Shown here: one piece after another, positions 23,881 through 35,673 of the stretch
Numbering within the stretch: the stretch's first letter is position 1
Layout of the letters: each line of letters opens with the position of its first letter
Assembly (NCBI RefSeq): GCF_024323335.1
Contig: NC_066583.1
Span: 363,299,877 to 363,363,876 of the forward strand
DNA from: Lathyrus oleraceus
Taxonomy: Eukaryota; Streptophyta; Magnoliopsida; Fabales; Fabaceae
Length of the DNA: 64,000 bases
Direction of reading: 5' to 3'
Notes under the pieces: generated by a model
Databases searched by the model: none
What the model saw: the letters and a program-made list of their open reading frames with translations, nothing else
Told to the model about the DNA's origin: nothing
Program-made: the position numbers and the translations under genes

Positions 23881-24152
23881 CTGCATGAATGTGGATTCAT
23901 GCATTGCTTTAGAACCGGTGTGAGACAAATTGAAAAAGAAAAATGAAAATATTGCCATTTTTATTTTGTTTTTATTTTTAAACTGCAAAAATAAATGAAA
24001 AACAGGGAACACCGTTTTTAATTGAAAAACATCCTTTTATTGATGATGCGAATTTGCAAAATGAAACATGAGGTGGCCCTTACAATGAACCATTATGTGT
24101 CGGGCAACACATATGGCTTTCATGCAGATAAAATTGAAACAGAAATTATTAC
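23881..24152 (-). other. Protease-RT intron of element B (272 bp)
   Basis: The donor is GTAATA at 24152 downward; the acceptor is ATTCATGCAG ending at 23881. Removal joins GA to ATGC and reads ..LLEE|CDHSPDL.. in one frame; without it a TAA at 24149-24151 ends the protease frame. An intron at this place is a published hallmark of Ogre elements. Splicing itself is not shown by DNA. Confidence 0.8.
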
Positions 24153-25797
24153 TCTTCGAGCAGAGTGACCGTGATGATCTTTTCAGCCTTCCAGTTCTGG
24201 ATTCCCATCCCTGGTGCGCACGACTTTATCCATCGGTCAATTTCGCAGTCGCTATCAGTGTCATCACCCATCATGCAGATGTGATCCGGATCCAGCATTC
24301 CGGCACTAGTGAATGTGACTGACGTACGGCGTCCTCTGCCTTGTCCTGACGAGCCTCTGTTCGGCTGATACCCCACTCCGAAGCGGTCTTTCTTGGCGGA
24401 GATATCCATCATCCTACCCCAACCAGGAGCCTCTCCATTCTTCACCACCTCAGTGGCCTGTTTGTACGAAGATATGGACGGCTTTTCCTCCTCTTTTGCA
24501 AAAAGAGCATTCTCCACCTTAACGGTTTCGAATGCTTGGCTCGGCGTCTCCCATATTTCGCCGTCCATTTCAACGTACTTGAATGATGAAAGATGGCTGA
24601 CAAAGATGTCCTCCTCTCCGCAGACGGTGACGACCTGCCCTTCCCATATATACTTCAACTTCTGGTGCAAAGTCGAGGTCACTGCCCCTGCAGCATGGAT
24701 CCATGGTCGACCCAACAGGCAACTGTATGCCGGCTGAATATCCATGACGTAGAAAACAGACTTAAACACCTCTGGGCCAATCTTCACCGGAAGCTCGACC
24801 TCTCCGAATACAGCCCGCTTTGACCCATCAAAGGCTCGCACTATTAGATCAGTGGGCGTCAGGATCAACCCTTCACAGTTCAGCTTTGCCAGGGCCTTCT
24901 TTGGCAACACATTCAAAGAGGAGCCGGTATCAACCAGCACATGCGAAAGCACGACTCCTTTACATTCCATAGTGATGTGTAGAGCCCGATTGTGATTCCT
25001 CCCATCCACAGTCAGATCCATGTCGGTAAAACCCAGCCCGTGGCTGGCATGAACATTAGACACTACCGTCTCTAACTGGTTGATTGCTATCTCTTGAGGA
25101 ACATAGGCTTTCTTCAAAATTTTCATCAAAGCCTCTCTATGCCCCTCAAAGCTTAACAACAACGACATAATCGATATCTTGGAAGGAGTCTGCTGCAGAT
25201 GGTCCACAAGCTTGTACTCAGACTTCTTGATGATTCTTAAGAATTCTTCTGCATCATCATCAAGTTTTTCCTCCGACCCAACCGGCGCCGGTGTCACCAC
25301 TGGAGTACCATCACTAATCACTTGTTTTCCTTTCGCCCTGGCTAAAGCCTCGGCCTTTTCTTTTTTCTCTTTTTCTCCCTCCCCACTTCTCAAAGCATCG
25401 GGAGCAAACAGTCTTCCACTGCGAGTGAAACCACTGGGACCGGCATTATCCACCTTTGAAACGGTGGTTTCACTTGCAGTCTGATCTTCCACCTTCTCTC
25501 CATTGCAATATACATCTCCCCCATAATGCCATGGCACGGCATCATCTTTGTCATAGGGAATTGGTCCAGGTACCGTGATGGTAACTGGAGCCGCTTCAGC
25601 TAGAGTTGACAAATCCACCGGATCAAAGTAAATTGTTATGGTGGAGACCTCATCTTTACCCATACCAGCCTTCTCAACCCGAATACTCCCCTCGTCCATC
25701 AGTCCCTGAACAACCTCTCTCAAGAGTTCACACCCCTCAGGGGCAACCATGCACTCAGCACAAACATTACCACAGCCCGGATAAACCCCATTCTCAA
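24153..25797 (-). CDS. Element B aspartic protease region
   Basis: Processes the Gag-Pol polyprotein. Counting from ATG 25750, a linker of about 250 residues (charged, Pro-rich) precedes the protease core with VLVDTGSSLN; catalytic D274, T275 and G276 are coded at 24931-24923. The core continues with a GRPWIH motif, as usual in retropepsins (..YSCLLGRPWIHAAGAV). It ends at the intron donor. No stop occurs from 25750 to 24149. Upstream, the gag frame (2 mod 3 apart) runs into it at about 25790-25800, so gag and protease are separated by a 1-base shift. In A they share one frame, so this looks like a mutation. Confidence 0.85.
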
Positions 25798-27438
25798 CAA
25801 CTGTCTCTTGACCTCAACCAAGGGAGTCTTCAACTGATCAACAGACAACAACCCGATTCTGCTTTCCTCAGAAATAGCATTCACCCCCCTTTGACCATGC
25901 GCAGGCATGGGATTAGCATTCACATTGGGAGACGGTGCAAAGTTGATAGCCTTCGAATCCACCAGGTCTTTAACCACGTGCTTAAAAGCTTTGCAGTACT
26001 CTATGTTGTGCCCGGGAGCACCTGAATGGAATTCACATTTAGCATTCTCATCATAATTGGCTGGCCTCTGATCAGGTCTCAAAGGTGCCAGAGTTCTTAA
26101 CTGTACTAACCCCAGATCTTGCAATTTCTTTAACAAAAAGGAGTAAGTCACAGGTGGCCTGTCAAACTGCCTATCATTCATTCTTCCCCGGACTTGGTAC
26201 CCAGCCCTCTGAGGCCTCTGCTGAAATTGTTGTCTTTGTTGTTGAGGTTGCTGCTGCTGCTGTTGTGCAGGCTGATTGTCAGCAGGAATAGTTACCGCCG
26301 CAGTGTGCTGGAAGTAACGATCCCTACTGGGTCCTCTCTGAGCATACACGACGCTGGTATCACCCTCTTTCTTCCTCTGGCCATTACCGAAGGGCTTCTT
26401 CGACCCTGAAGATGAAGCATTACCCTGTATCTTTCCAAGCTTCAGCCAGCTCTCTATCCTCTCTCCAGCCACAACTATATCTGCGAAGTTAGTGACCGGA
26501 CAACTGACCATCCTCTCAGCGAATGCCCCCTGCAGGGTACCCATAAAGAGATTAGACATCTCTCTGTCCACTAAGGGAGGTTGTACTCTGGCAGCCAACT
26601 CCCTCCACCTTTGAGCATATTCTTTAAACCCCTCGTTATTCTCCTGAGACATTCCCTGCAGCTGGGTACGACTCGGAGCCATATCAGCGTTGAACTGATA
26701 CTGTTTAAAGAACGCGTCACCAAGATCTTGCCAGCTCTTGATATCAGAAGACTTAAGCTTGGTGTACCACTCCAAGGAGCCTCCGGACAGGCTGTCCTGG
26801 AAAAAGTACATCCACAACTTCTGGTCCATGGTGTAAGCTGAGATCTTGCGGACAAATGCTTGCAGATGAGTCTCCGGGCAGGAACTCCCATTGTATTTAT
26901 CAAATGCGGGCGCTTTAAACTTCTGTGGGATGACAATCCCCTCGACTAGCCCCATGTTTGACATGTTCACGACCCCGGGAGTGGCATAGCTCTCCAAAGC
27001 TCTGATCTTTTCTGCCAGCAATTGGATCTCCTTATTTTGCGGTTGGGCACCGTACTGACCGAACGGTTCGTTGTGCATGGAGAACTGATCAGCTTCTCTG
27101 TCCTCCTCTCTGTCATCATCAGCCCCGAAGAATGGCGGGAATAGACTATCTTTCAGATTGTTGCCCATCTGAATAGGTTGCCCACCCGTGGCAGCACCAA
27201 AACCTCCCGCATTGTTTACTACACCCACGGTCGTTCTTTTTCCAGCGTCTCGAGAACCACCCAGCCCCTGGTTGGAGACATCATCCAGGTTGACACCACT
27301 ATTAGCAGCAGAAGCCCGCTCGAGCTTCTCGACTTTGTCAGCTAGAGCTTTCTGACCAACTGCAAAACCCTGCATGATGTTGATTAGCTCATTCATCTTG
27401 TCCTTCAGCTCAAGAATATCTGTGTTCGGAAGATCCAT
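25720..27438 (-). CDS. Element B gag
   Basis: Structural protein of the virus-like particle. The start chosen is ATG 27438 (MDLPNTDILELKDKMNELIN), since the open frame upstream to 27837 is spacer-like; an acceptor-like TTGTTGCAG ends at 27525. Order: N-terminal coiled coil; Gly/Asn-rich linker; the retrotransposon gag core (DKYNGSSCPETHLQAFVRKI .. YFQDSLSGGSLEWY .. FKQYQFNADMAPSRTQLQGM); a Gln-rich run; and a Cys/His knuckle C-x2-H-x5-H-x4-C (CEFHSGAPGHNIEYC), a variant of the usual CCHC form also seen in A. No stop interrupts it before the frameshift near 25797. It ends at a TAG/TAA-type stop at 25720 in the shifted frame. Confidence 0.9.
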   Translation of the reverse strand: MDLPNTDILELKDKMNELINIMQGFAVGQKALADKVEKLERASAANSGVNLDDVSNQGLGGSRDAGKRTTVGVVNNAGGFGAATGGQPIQMGNNLKDSLFPPFFGADDDREEDREADQFSMHNEPFGQYGAQPQNKEIQLLAEKIRALESYATPGVVNMSNMGLVEGIVIPQKFKAPAFDKYNGSSCPETHLQAFVRKISAYTMDQKLWMYFFQDSLSGGSLEWYTKLKSSDIKSWQDLGDAFFKQYQFNADMAPSRTQLQGMSQENNEGFKEYAQRWRELAARVQPPLVDREMSNLFMGTLQGAFAERMVSCPVTNFADIVVAGERIESWLKLGKIQGNASSSGSKKPFGNGQRKKEGDTSVVYAQRGPSRDRYFQHTAAVTIPADNQPAQQQQQQPQQQRQQFQQRPQRAGYQVRGRMNDRQFDRPPVTYSFLLKKLQDLGLVQLRTLAPLRPDQRPANYDENAKCEFHSGAPGHNIEYCKAFKHVVKDLVDSKAINFAPSPNVNANPMPAHGQRGVNAISEESRIGLLSVDQLKTPLVEVKRQLLRMGFIRAVVMFVLSAWLPLRGVNS

Positions 27439-27955
27439 CAGTCTGGGAGTGTTGTGTCGAGTGAAGTATCTGTGAGGGCGTGTTGAGTGCAAAGGTACAA
27501 CTCTGCGAGCACGAGCAATGATTCCTGCAACAATCAAGCACGTTAGAACTAATACCTGCAAAATAAAACACAAGTTATTATGATCATGCATGAATGCAGT
27601 GTTTATCCACATGAGGAACACTTTGTCTCTCGATCCTGGCTTCATCGAGACATATAATAATCCGGCAGCAATATTCTGATATTCATCATTTGATTCATCA
27701 TACAGATCAGAGATATATGATTTAGAAAAATACCCCCCAACCATGTGTGTGTGCTGTGTGAGTGCATACGGTAAAGCAAATAAAGCTTGAAGATCAATCA
27801 CTGAATGAAAATAACCATCACATAGCAAAATGCACAATAAGTGCCATAGTCATACATCATAGCTGATACAAATCTCCAGAATCGGGAAAAAAATACAAGA
27901 AAAATGAATTCCGTCAACAAGCCTGACGGTAATCCACACAAAAGAGACAAGTCTA
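27439..27955 (-). other. Spacer between ORF1 and gag in B
   Basis: 517 bases, open by chance in the gag frame but low in protein-like character. It has two acceptor-like sites upstream of gag (TTTTGCAG near 27557, TTGTTGCAG ending 27525). An intron between ORF1 and gag is possible. Confidence 0.45.
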
Positions 27956-29722
27956 TCATGACGAGGGTCCCGCAGAAGGCCCTATATCATCAACCATCTT
28001 CGCAAACTCTGCGGCGAACCTGAGCTCGGTGTTCTCCTGCTGCAATCTCCCCACCTCCTTCTGGTGAATCTTCATCTGCCTGAAGTAATGATCTCTCTCA
28101 GCAATGTAATGATCTCTCTCGGTGATGACCTTCAGGTTCTCTGCTTCCTTGGTCTTCAGCTTTGCCTCCCACTCAGCGATGAGGATTCTGACTCTGTCTT
28201 CTTTTTGGGTCTTCACGAGGATCTGCCTCCTCTTCTCATCTTCAATGACCCTTGCAGCTCTGGCTAGCTTCTCCTTAGTGATGTCGTGCTCCCTTGTGGA
28301 TGATGCTAAGGCTTGGCTGATCTTCCCATAGTAGGCAGTATCCATCTCAAAGCGCTTTGCTTCCAGGGCATGTCGCTTGTCTTGATCTTCCATCTTCACT
28401 CTAATCTCCTGATTAGCCATCTGAATACGAGCAACACTCATCTCCAATTCAGCTTTCTCTGCAAGCAACTGATCTCTGGCTCTCTTCATCTCGAGGAATT
28501 CTTCCATACTGACAGAAGAACGCGGACCCTCAATCAAAGGACACCCAAGATCACCTCCCGGAAATGGTAGATGTGTGATCTCGATCCTCTTCCGAAGCCA
28601 ATCATCAAATAGAGGAAAATACCGGCTGTTAACCCTGCCATAAGGAACTTTGCCCTTTCTCTGAATGTCACGCCACTCATCCAACACTTGTCTCAACTTG
28701 GCCTGATTGCCCTCAATCGGGAAATAGAAGGACTCCTGAATCTCTCGCCCAAGAGGAGGACCCTCCACAGCAAACCCCATTTGTCTCCTAAGAAGCACCG
28801 GGTTATAATTGATGCAACCCTGAACTCCTACAAGAGGCACATTGGGAAGACTCCCACAACTATATATGAAATCCCGTCCAGCCATACCGTTATGAGTCCA
28901 AGCTATATCAGCGGCCCGCAAACCCATCAATCTGAATGACCACTTGACAGTAGGATCGAGAAAAGCAAAGGCACCCTTGGAAGGCAGATACCCCATAAAC
29001 CACTTATACAGCATCTGAGCACAACATCGGATCAGTCCCCCACGCCGCTTCTCATTCCGATTATGAACCGAGTAATAGACATCTCCGATCAGAGTAGGAA
29101 TGGGATTCCTCTACATAAACAGTCTAATAGCATTAATGTCCACAAAGTTCTTCTGATTAGGAAACATGATGGTCCCATAAATGCTCACAGCAATCACAGC
29201 ACAGACCGTCTTCCAACTACCCACAGCAGCATGTTCCTTGGCTTTGGCCTCCAAGAAACTCAAATGAAAACCCGGTAATTTTCCTTTCTCCTTCAAACCT
29301 TCCTTGATCATCTCCGGACTCGAATAAAGAGCACGGGAAATCCCACGGATGTCAGGCTCTCCCCTAATGGCACAGAAAGGAATCTGATCTCGGATCTGTA
29401 TACCCAGGATACTGGCATAGTCCTCCATCAGAGGTCCCAACAAATAATCCGGGAACACAAAACATCTCAAACCCGGGTCATAGAACTGGAGAAGTGTATG
29501 GATGGCGCTCCTATCACTGTCCGTGAGCCTGAAAACCAACTTCAGAATACCACCGTATGCCTCCCTGAACATCCCCACATGGTCGGGCGTAATCAATGCT
29601 ATCATCTCCTTTAGCACACCGATTTCTGGGTCGAAGAAACTATAGGCAACATCATGCTTCAAACCGGTCCTCATATCTGAGCAAAGAAGTCTCTCAACCA
29701 GGATCTCGATCAAAAATGTCCC
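27956..29722 (-). pseudogene. Element B ORF1 (unknown function, DUF7745-like), one in-frame stop
   Basis: About 588 codons upstream of gag. The frame begins after an acceptor-like ATATGCAG at about 29722 (GTFLIEILVERLLCSDM) and an ATG lies at 29674. The first 330 residues match the globular domain of A ORF1. The C-terminal 200 residues are Glu/Lys/Arg-rich heptad-like sequence (for example MEEFLEMKRARDQLLAEKAE), a probable long coiled coil. One TAG at 29111-29113 interrupts it; the same frame continues on both sides. The function of ORF1 in Ogre elements is unknown. The coiled coil suggests self-association or binding to Gag, which is speculation. Confidence 0.85.
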
Positions 29723-30698
29723 TGCATATGGATAAACATGTGTTAGATGCAGGTAAATGCAAAATGTGATGATGCTGATGAATGAATGCAATGCATAGTG
29801 CCATCCTCCAAGTTGTCTGATCATCTGTTGCTCTGAAGCCTGATCTCTGCACTGATCACAACCATCTGAAGGAACGGAGCAAACACAAGTCCGACTCGAG
29901 AGTTCCGAAATAAACGGAACTGAAAGATACATCACCATCATCACTAGACAATCTCTGAGCAGATAACCACAATCCTCTGAATCGGCCCGGGGAATCCTGA
30001 AATAAACGGATCCCCACTGATAAATAACACGGACAGCACTCCGGCGTCTCTGAAACAAAGGCCCATAAATCCGACTTATAAATATGACTCTGATCAACGG
30101 AACCAATAGTCACCATCAAAGTCACCATCTGAACATGCGTCTGTAAGAATCACCCTCCCCTCACAGGTAAATGCTAATCAGGTCATCCTAAGGCGGATAA
30201 TAGTCTCGACAATCGGGCAGAGATACTCAATGGGTTTGCCCTTTCGGGTGTCCCATTGTAGCTCTCCTGAGATCGTCTAAACCAAAGATCCGGGAATGAT
30301 CGGTCACCGAAGTCAATAGTTCAGATGGAGTGACACAACCAAAGTGGATACTCCACAAAGGAAGGGCACTATCAAATGAACCTCGTCCGGCTTGTGGTAT
30401 GTCAAGTCGCCAAGATCATGTTGACCTAACATGAGAGGCAACCTGAGACCACGCTAATCCTAGGTGTATACTCGGGCCTGGGCTTTAGCCCCACTCAGAA
30501 CACCCACCCCAAACAGAGGAACCACCTGTACAGAGGACAACAACATGATAGTATGATGCATGCAAATATTTATGCAAATATATACACAATCAGAATAATA
30601 AATGCAATAAATAGCAGCACAAGCAACCTAAACTATCCTAGAACGCTAGGAGAGACTCGCTTAGGGAAGATGGACCAGCACATGTCCACATCTTGAAG
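29723..30698 (-). other. Leader of element B
   Basis: 976 bases between PBS and ORF1. The ORF1 frame happens to be open back to 30106 but that stretch shows no relation to A ORF1. Parts are shared with the C leader (46867-47846), including GGGCCTGAGTATACACC-like text near 30457-30480. It ends at CATATGCAG, a candidate 3' splice site. Confidence 0.6.
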
Positions 30699-30716
30699 TC
30701 CCCAGTAGAGTCGCCA
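30699..30716 (-). other. Primer binding site of element B
   Basis: On the - strand TGGCGACTCTACTGGGGA lies two bases after the end of the 5' LTR. It is identical to the PBS of A and one base different from that of C. Confidence 0.9.
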
Positions 30717-31010
30717 GCTGTCGCATCCGCGAAAAACAACCGGCGGGCTAAAACAAAACAACACAGAGCCGCCACCGTGCGTTATTTATCCCAAAAGAGG
30801 GAAAGGAAACGCTCAGAGTAAACCTGGAAAAGACATGGTCTCGCGACCAAAGAGAATGGGATCGGGAGTCGGTTACGCAAGGGGAAGGTATTAGCACCCC
30901 TCACGTCCGTCGTACTCGACGGGATCCACGCTCTAAAAATAGGTTAAGGTTGCTAAAACAAACACCACACACACACTGAAGACAACACAGGTGGAGGAAG
31001 AGGGGAGAGG

Positions 31011-31081
31011 GCTCGCTAGGACATCGCATCCTATGCCTACGTATCTCGTCTGGAACGAGAATCAGAGCTACCGTAGTTCGG
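31011..31081 (-). other. Two-hairpin module, B 5' LTR, copy 2
   Basis: Same sequence as 12793-12863. Confidence 0.75.
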
Positions 31082-31390
31082 CTCACGCACGCCGAAACAA
31101 AACACACGCAAAACAGGCAAACATGGAACCCGAACGCCAATTGCTGGACTTACATCAGCTTCCGAACCAAACAAACCCACACTGGAAACCAGATGCCACT
31201 TGATGGACTTATACCGGACTCCAAGCACACAACAAAAGGATACGGAATGCCAATTGCTGGGCTTATATCCATCTCCTACACACACAAGAAGAAACAAGCA
31301 ACAAGTTACTAAGGAGTCGGGAACTCGAGCCTAGCAACTGTCAAGTAAACACACAAAAAAGAAAAAGGGTGAAAAACAAAAAGGGTGCCC

Positions 31391-31458
31391 GGAGAGATCT
31401 TGTACGACCTCCTGCCTACGTACCTCATCTGGTATGAGGATCAGGGCAACGTAGTTCC
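31391..31458 (-). other. Two-hairpin module, B 5' LTR, copy 1
   Basis: Equivalent to 13173-13240; one loop base of the second hairpin differs between the two LTRs, the stems do not. Confidence 0.75.
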
Positions 31459-34403
31459 CCTTAACAGGGGAGAAAGACTAGCCTAACCAGATACAGAGGG
31501 AGACACAACTAGGGAGACTATGACTCGAACCTAGATGTTATCATGCATATCATCCCTAAGTTAAGGTTGACTATCTATCTTGCTCAGGCAGCAAGCTAAT
31601 CCTAAACAGGTAAAGCAAAGCATGCAATCATAATCAAAACAAAGCAAACATTCACAGTTAGCACACACTATATCCAGACAAAGTGGGCTCAAACAAAGGG
31701 TTAGGCTGCAAAAGCAAACCAACTGTATCAGGTGATGTTAGCTCTTAACCCTAACATTGAGAGTTAGGGTGAAGCAGATGAAATGGGAGTGAGGGGTGTG
31801 CCTCACAGCTCTTATCCCTGGTCAGGGAGAGCTTCAGACAAAGAAGTGTGGGTCCAGAAAGTGGGAACCCTTCTACACTTATGACACTGACTCAACTGTA
31901 CAACTGTACAAGGATCTTGGGTTAATGTCCACAATGCATCAACACCAGTTGTGTGAGCAGAGGGACGACTCAACAGAATAGCAGGAGATGGATTGCACAT
32001 CTCTTTTATTTGCCAATTGCCTTAATCAAGGTCTTTTCCTGCTTGGGGACAAAAATAAACAAGCACAAGAAGTGCCTCTTAAGGAGGACTTCAGACAGGT
32101 GCCTGGCCAAGTAACAGGCCAGGTCTTCCAGACTACATGGAGAAAAGAAATTCTACCTCAATTGGTTTATACAACCAAGCAACAGCACAAGCAAGTTCAA
32201 AATGAACTATAGCAACTAAGGTACCTGAAATCAATCAAACATAATCAGTATACCAGGCAAACAAAAGTCAAACAGAAAATTACAAGTCCACAGTACAAAC
32301 AGATAACAAGCATCAATGCACAAAGGTGCAAGCCACAAGGCATAAGCATAAGTTTCAATGCCTACAAAACAAACTCAAAGTTAGTCATAAACAATCAATA
32401 AACCAACTCCAATTGAGTGCACATCATCAAGCATAAGCAATTGTGCTCTTTGACCTGAAACAAAGCTCAAATGTGAGAACACAAACCACTAGTACAAGAC
32501 TAGGGTCAAAATGGGAGCAATAAACCAAAACAGAACATGAAACTTATCAAAAATTAAGATCAATCAAATAAGAATCAAATCCAAGTGGTCTCACATTCAT
32601 ATGATCAACCATTATCATTTCATGAGGCATTTAGTGCAAAACATGCAATTTAGAACCTCATAGGACCAAACAGAAAGATCCAATTCAAATCAACTCACAA
32701 ACAATTCAATAAATTCCCAAAAAATTCATGTCTAAACAGAACTCACTAAAGGATCATCACACCAAATTTCAGGCCATTTGGACAAAGGGAAGCAAGTCAA
32801 TTAAATTCATCAAGCCAAAGCATACTCAAACAAGCTTATACAAGGCATTAAATCATGCATCAACTTCAAGCAATCATAAAACAGAGTAGGAACATGATAA
32901 ATGAGTGAAACCAAAACCATGGCAAACTTCAAGATGTCTATAATACACATGCCAAATTTCAGGCTCATCCAATTAACCACAAGAATTTCACAAATCATAT
33001 GAAATCATGACTCACAAAAGGTCTACAATTGGTCAAATAGGGGAGAAAATCTCAATCAAATTGGAAATGCATTCAAAACTTCCAGGAAAATTCACAAGCG
33101 TTCTCAACATTCACAAGTATCATCATGCAAAGATTCAGGTCATTTTGAGTTCATATGGCATGGCAACAAAAATCATGAAGTCAAGTAAGACATGGTATGA
33201 CACAAATTGTCACACCTCTAATGATCAGGTCATATCTCTCAATCCAAGAATGAAAAAATAGCAAACTTAAAGCCAAAAAATCCCTAAAGGTGTCTAGTTT
33301 GCACATGTAAAATTTCAGCTCCATACAATTAAGCATCATCATTTCATGATCAAAACATCAAGCAAGGTGCATGGAAGAACACATCTAAACAAACCCTAGG
33401 CCATTCAAAAAATCACACGTGCACAATTTCAATTAAAATAACCAAAAAATAGTAGAGGTCACAAGGATCATGGCACAAAAAATCTCAATCAATTTGGATT
33501 TGTGGTTTAGGAGTTATGGAATTTTGAATGTTGAAGAAAAATAAAAAAAATAATGAAACAAGCATGGTGAACATGTGAAGCATATGGAAATAAATTCTAA
33601 AGCAAAAAGGAGAATTGCTTGGGCGAAGGATCGAAGGAGGTTCCATTTTAAAAAGTAGCGCGCGCTACTGTAGCTAACACTAATCAGCCAGGCAAAACAC
33701 GGACATATGGATCAAACAACCAATTCTGGAAAATTCATCACATTCATCATGTGTTCTTCATACATTCATGCGTCAAGAACAAATGTCCACCAAAATCAAC
33801 AAAACCTATATCACTGGAAAGGTATCTCAACGTACATCAACAATATCATATCAATTAAGCCTAATTCCTCCTAAATCAAAAGTTTCGAAGGAAAACATAA
33901 TCATGCACAAAACTTCTAATTCACATAACTCTCTCATTTCTCAACGAAAATCAGTGGTTCAAAGTGCAGATAACTCTACTCTCAAAGATATACAAGAAAC
34001 ATTAATTGATTTCATGAATTGTCAAACTCGAAAACTCACCTTCAATGATGTGCAGTTGTGAATTCGTGCGAACCAGGCCTTGTAAGTGCAAAACAGATGC
34101 TCCTTGATGCTTGAATTGATGAATGGAACAAGGTTTGGATGTTGATTGTGAAGGATCTAGCTCAAAACTCGAATTGCCATTGTTGAAGCTCTCTTTAACA
34201 GTCCACGAATTCAGCTTGAAAAGGATGAAATCTTGCTTCCAACAGCTTCAATAATGCATGTAGATGATGAATTGATGAAGATCTTGGCAAGGTTTGTGAA
34301 GAAAATTGCAAAAAAAGTGAAAGAAGAAGTTGAAGAATTTGGTGATTTTCAGATCTAGATCTTGATTCTGTTATGGTTATCCAGAAAACAGTTATGATTT
34401 AGG

Positions 34404-34411
34404 TTTTATAT
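34404..34411 (-). promoter_or_regulatory. Candidate TATA box of element B
   Basis: ATATAAAA on the - strand, about 1257 bases from the LTR start. TATA-like sites of C (43453) and D (60391) lie at nearly the same distance (1256 and 1350), which supports the call. Confidence 0.55.
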
Positions 34412-35668
34412 GTAATGTTAATGATGTTGTTAATCATGATTAGTGTAAATGCAATGGATTAAACCAAATCAAGTTTTCATGCTAAATGGTAATTGACCAA
34501 TTCACCCTCACTTGTACAAAACCAATGTAACAGTTCATTTTCTATTTTGGAGCAAGTTTCAAATGATATTTGTGAGCTAATGCAAGTGGAATGGAGTGAA
34601 AACAATGCTTATTTTGCAAAATGACCTTTTTCCCTCCAAATTTCAAATTAAGTCCACTTGAAAAATGCACTTTTTGTGTGAACAAAATTCATGAAATGTA
34701 ATGCTTGTTTTGGATAGAGGACATCAAAAGAAAGTTGCTCAAAAAACCCTCACTCCATTTGGCCTTGTGAATCAAAAGTTATGCACCTTTGAAATTCAAT
34801 ATTTCTTGACAAAGATCAATCCATAACTTGCCAACCACAAATGAGAAATTCATGTTCTTGGACTTTTTGGAAAGGTGAGAGCAAGATATTCAACTTTCAT
34901 GTTGGACAAAATTTCATTTGAAGCATTTTTGGACATGTAATTTTGAGGAGAAAACCTTTCCATTTTTGGCAATTTTGAATTACAAGTCACTTTCTATTTT
35001 TGGAAAGTTTTCCTCTGACTTTATTTTCTTCATTCTTGATGTTTGAAATGTCAAATGAAACTTGTTTGGACATGAATGAAGTGTCTCTAACTCTCTCCCA
35101 CCTCCAAATCCATCAGTTGACCTTTGGTTGACTTTTTCTGACTGATAGATGAATTGGCCATGCATTGATGATCTTGAGCCTCAAACTCCTGATGAAATGG
35201 CTCAACCATGAAACCCTAGCTTCCATAAGCTCAATATAACCATAGAATGATCCCTCATCTCCATGAATACCTTATCTCCTTGACAAGCCCTGATTGGCAC
35301 AATGCAGATGATTAGGGTTGACCAGAGGTCAAAACCCTAATCCCAAGGAATATGATCAAGCATAATGAATCTCTTGGTGATGACAAAACCATGATGATGA
35401 TGATCTACCATTTCAACCAAGATGAACCTCAATCCCCAAGAAACCCTAATTTGAAGCACCAACCCTCAGATGGCTAATGATCAATCCAATCAATGAAACC
35501 CTCAGGCTTGAATATCTTAACCTCTTTATCTTCTGATCAAGACTTAGGAGGATGACTTGCCCAATGTACCCACATGATATGCAAAGATGCAATGCCTAAT
35601 GACCTAAAAATGAAATGCAATATGCTAAGCTAGTCCCAAGAGAGGAGGGCAAATTTTGAGGTGTTACA

Positions 35669-35673
35669 CCTGC
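35669..35673. repeat. Target site duplication of B, right copy (CCTGC)
   Basis: CCTGC directly follows the 5' LTR of B and matches 12496-12500. Confidence 0.95.

Larger units (their letters stand above)
12501..35668 (-). mobile_element. Element B: complete Ogre-type Ty3/gypsy retrotransposon, 23,168 bp
   Basis: On the - strand: 5' LTR (35668-30719), PBS (30716-30699), leader, ORF1, gag, protease, intron, RT-RNaseH-integrase, long 3' untranslated region, PPT (17463-17449) and 3' LTR (17448-12501). LTRs of 4950 and 4948 bases, total size, ORF1 before gag and the protease-RT intron match Ogre elements of Fabeae. The flanks carry a perfect CCTGC duplication. Coding damage is slight: one stop in ORF1, one frameshift between gag and protease, and two stops in pol. 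The LTRs differ by roughly 1-2% in the stretches I compared by eye, so insertion is recent compared with A. Confidence 0.95.
30719..35668 (-). repeat. 5' LTR of element B
   Basis: 4950 bases, TG..CA ends, near-identical to 12501-17448 (two bases longer). Differences are scattered substitutions and one-base indels. A TATA-like ATATAAAA lies about 1.26 kb from the LTR start. Modules are at 31391-31458 and 31011-31081. Confidence 0.95.
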
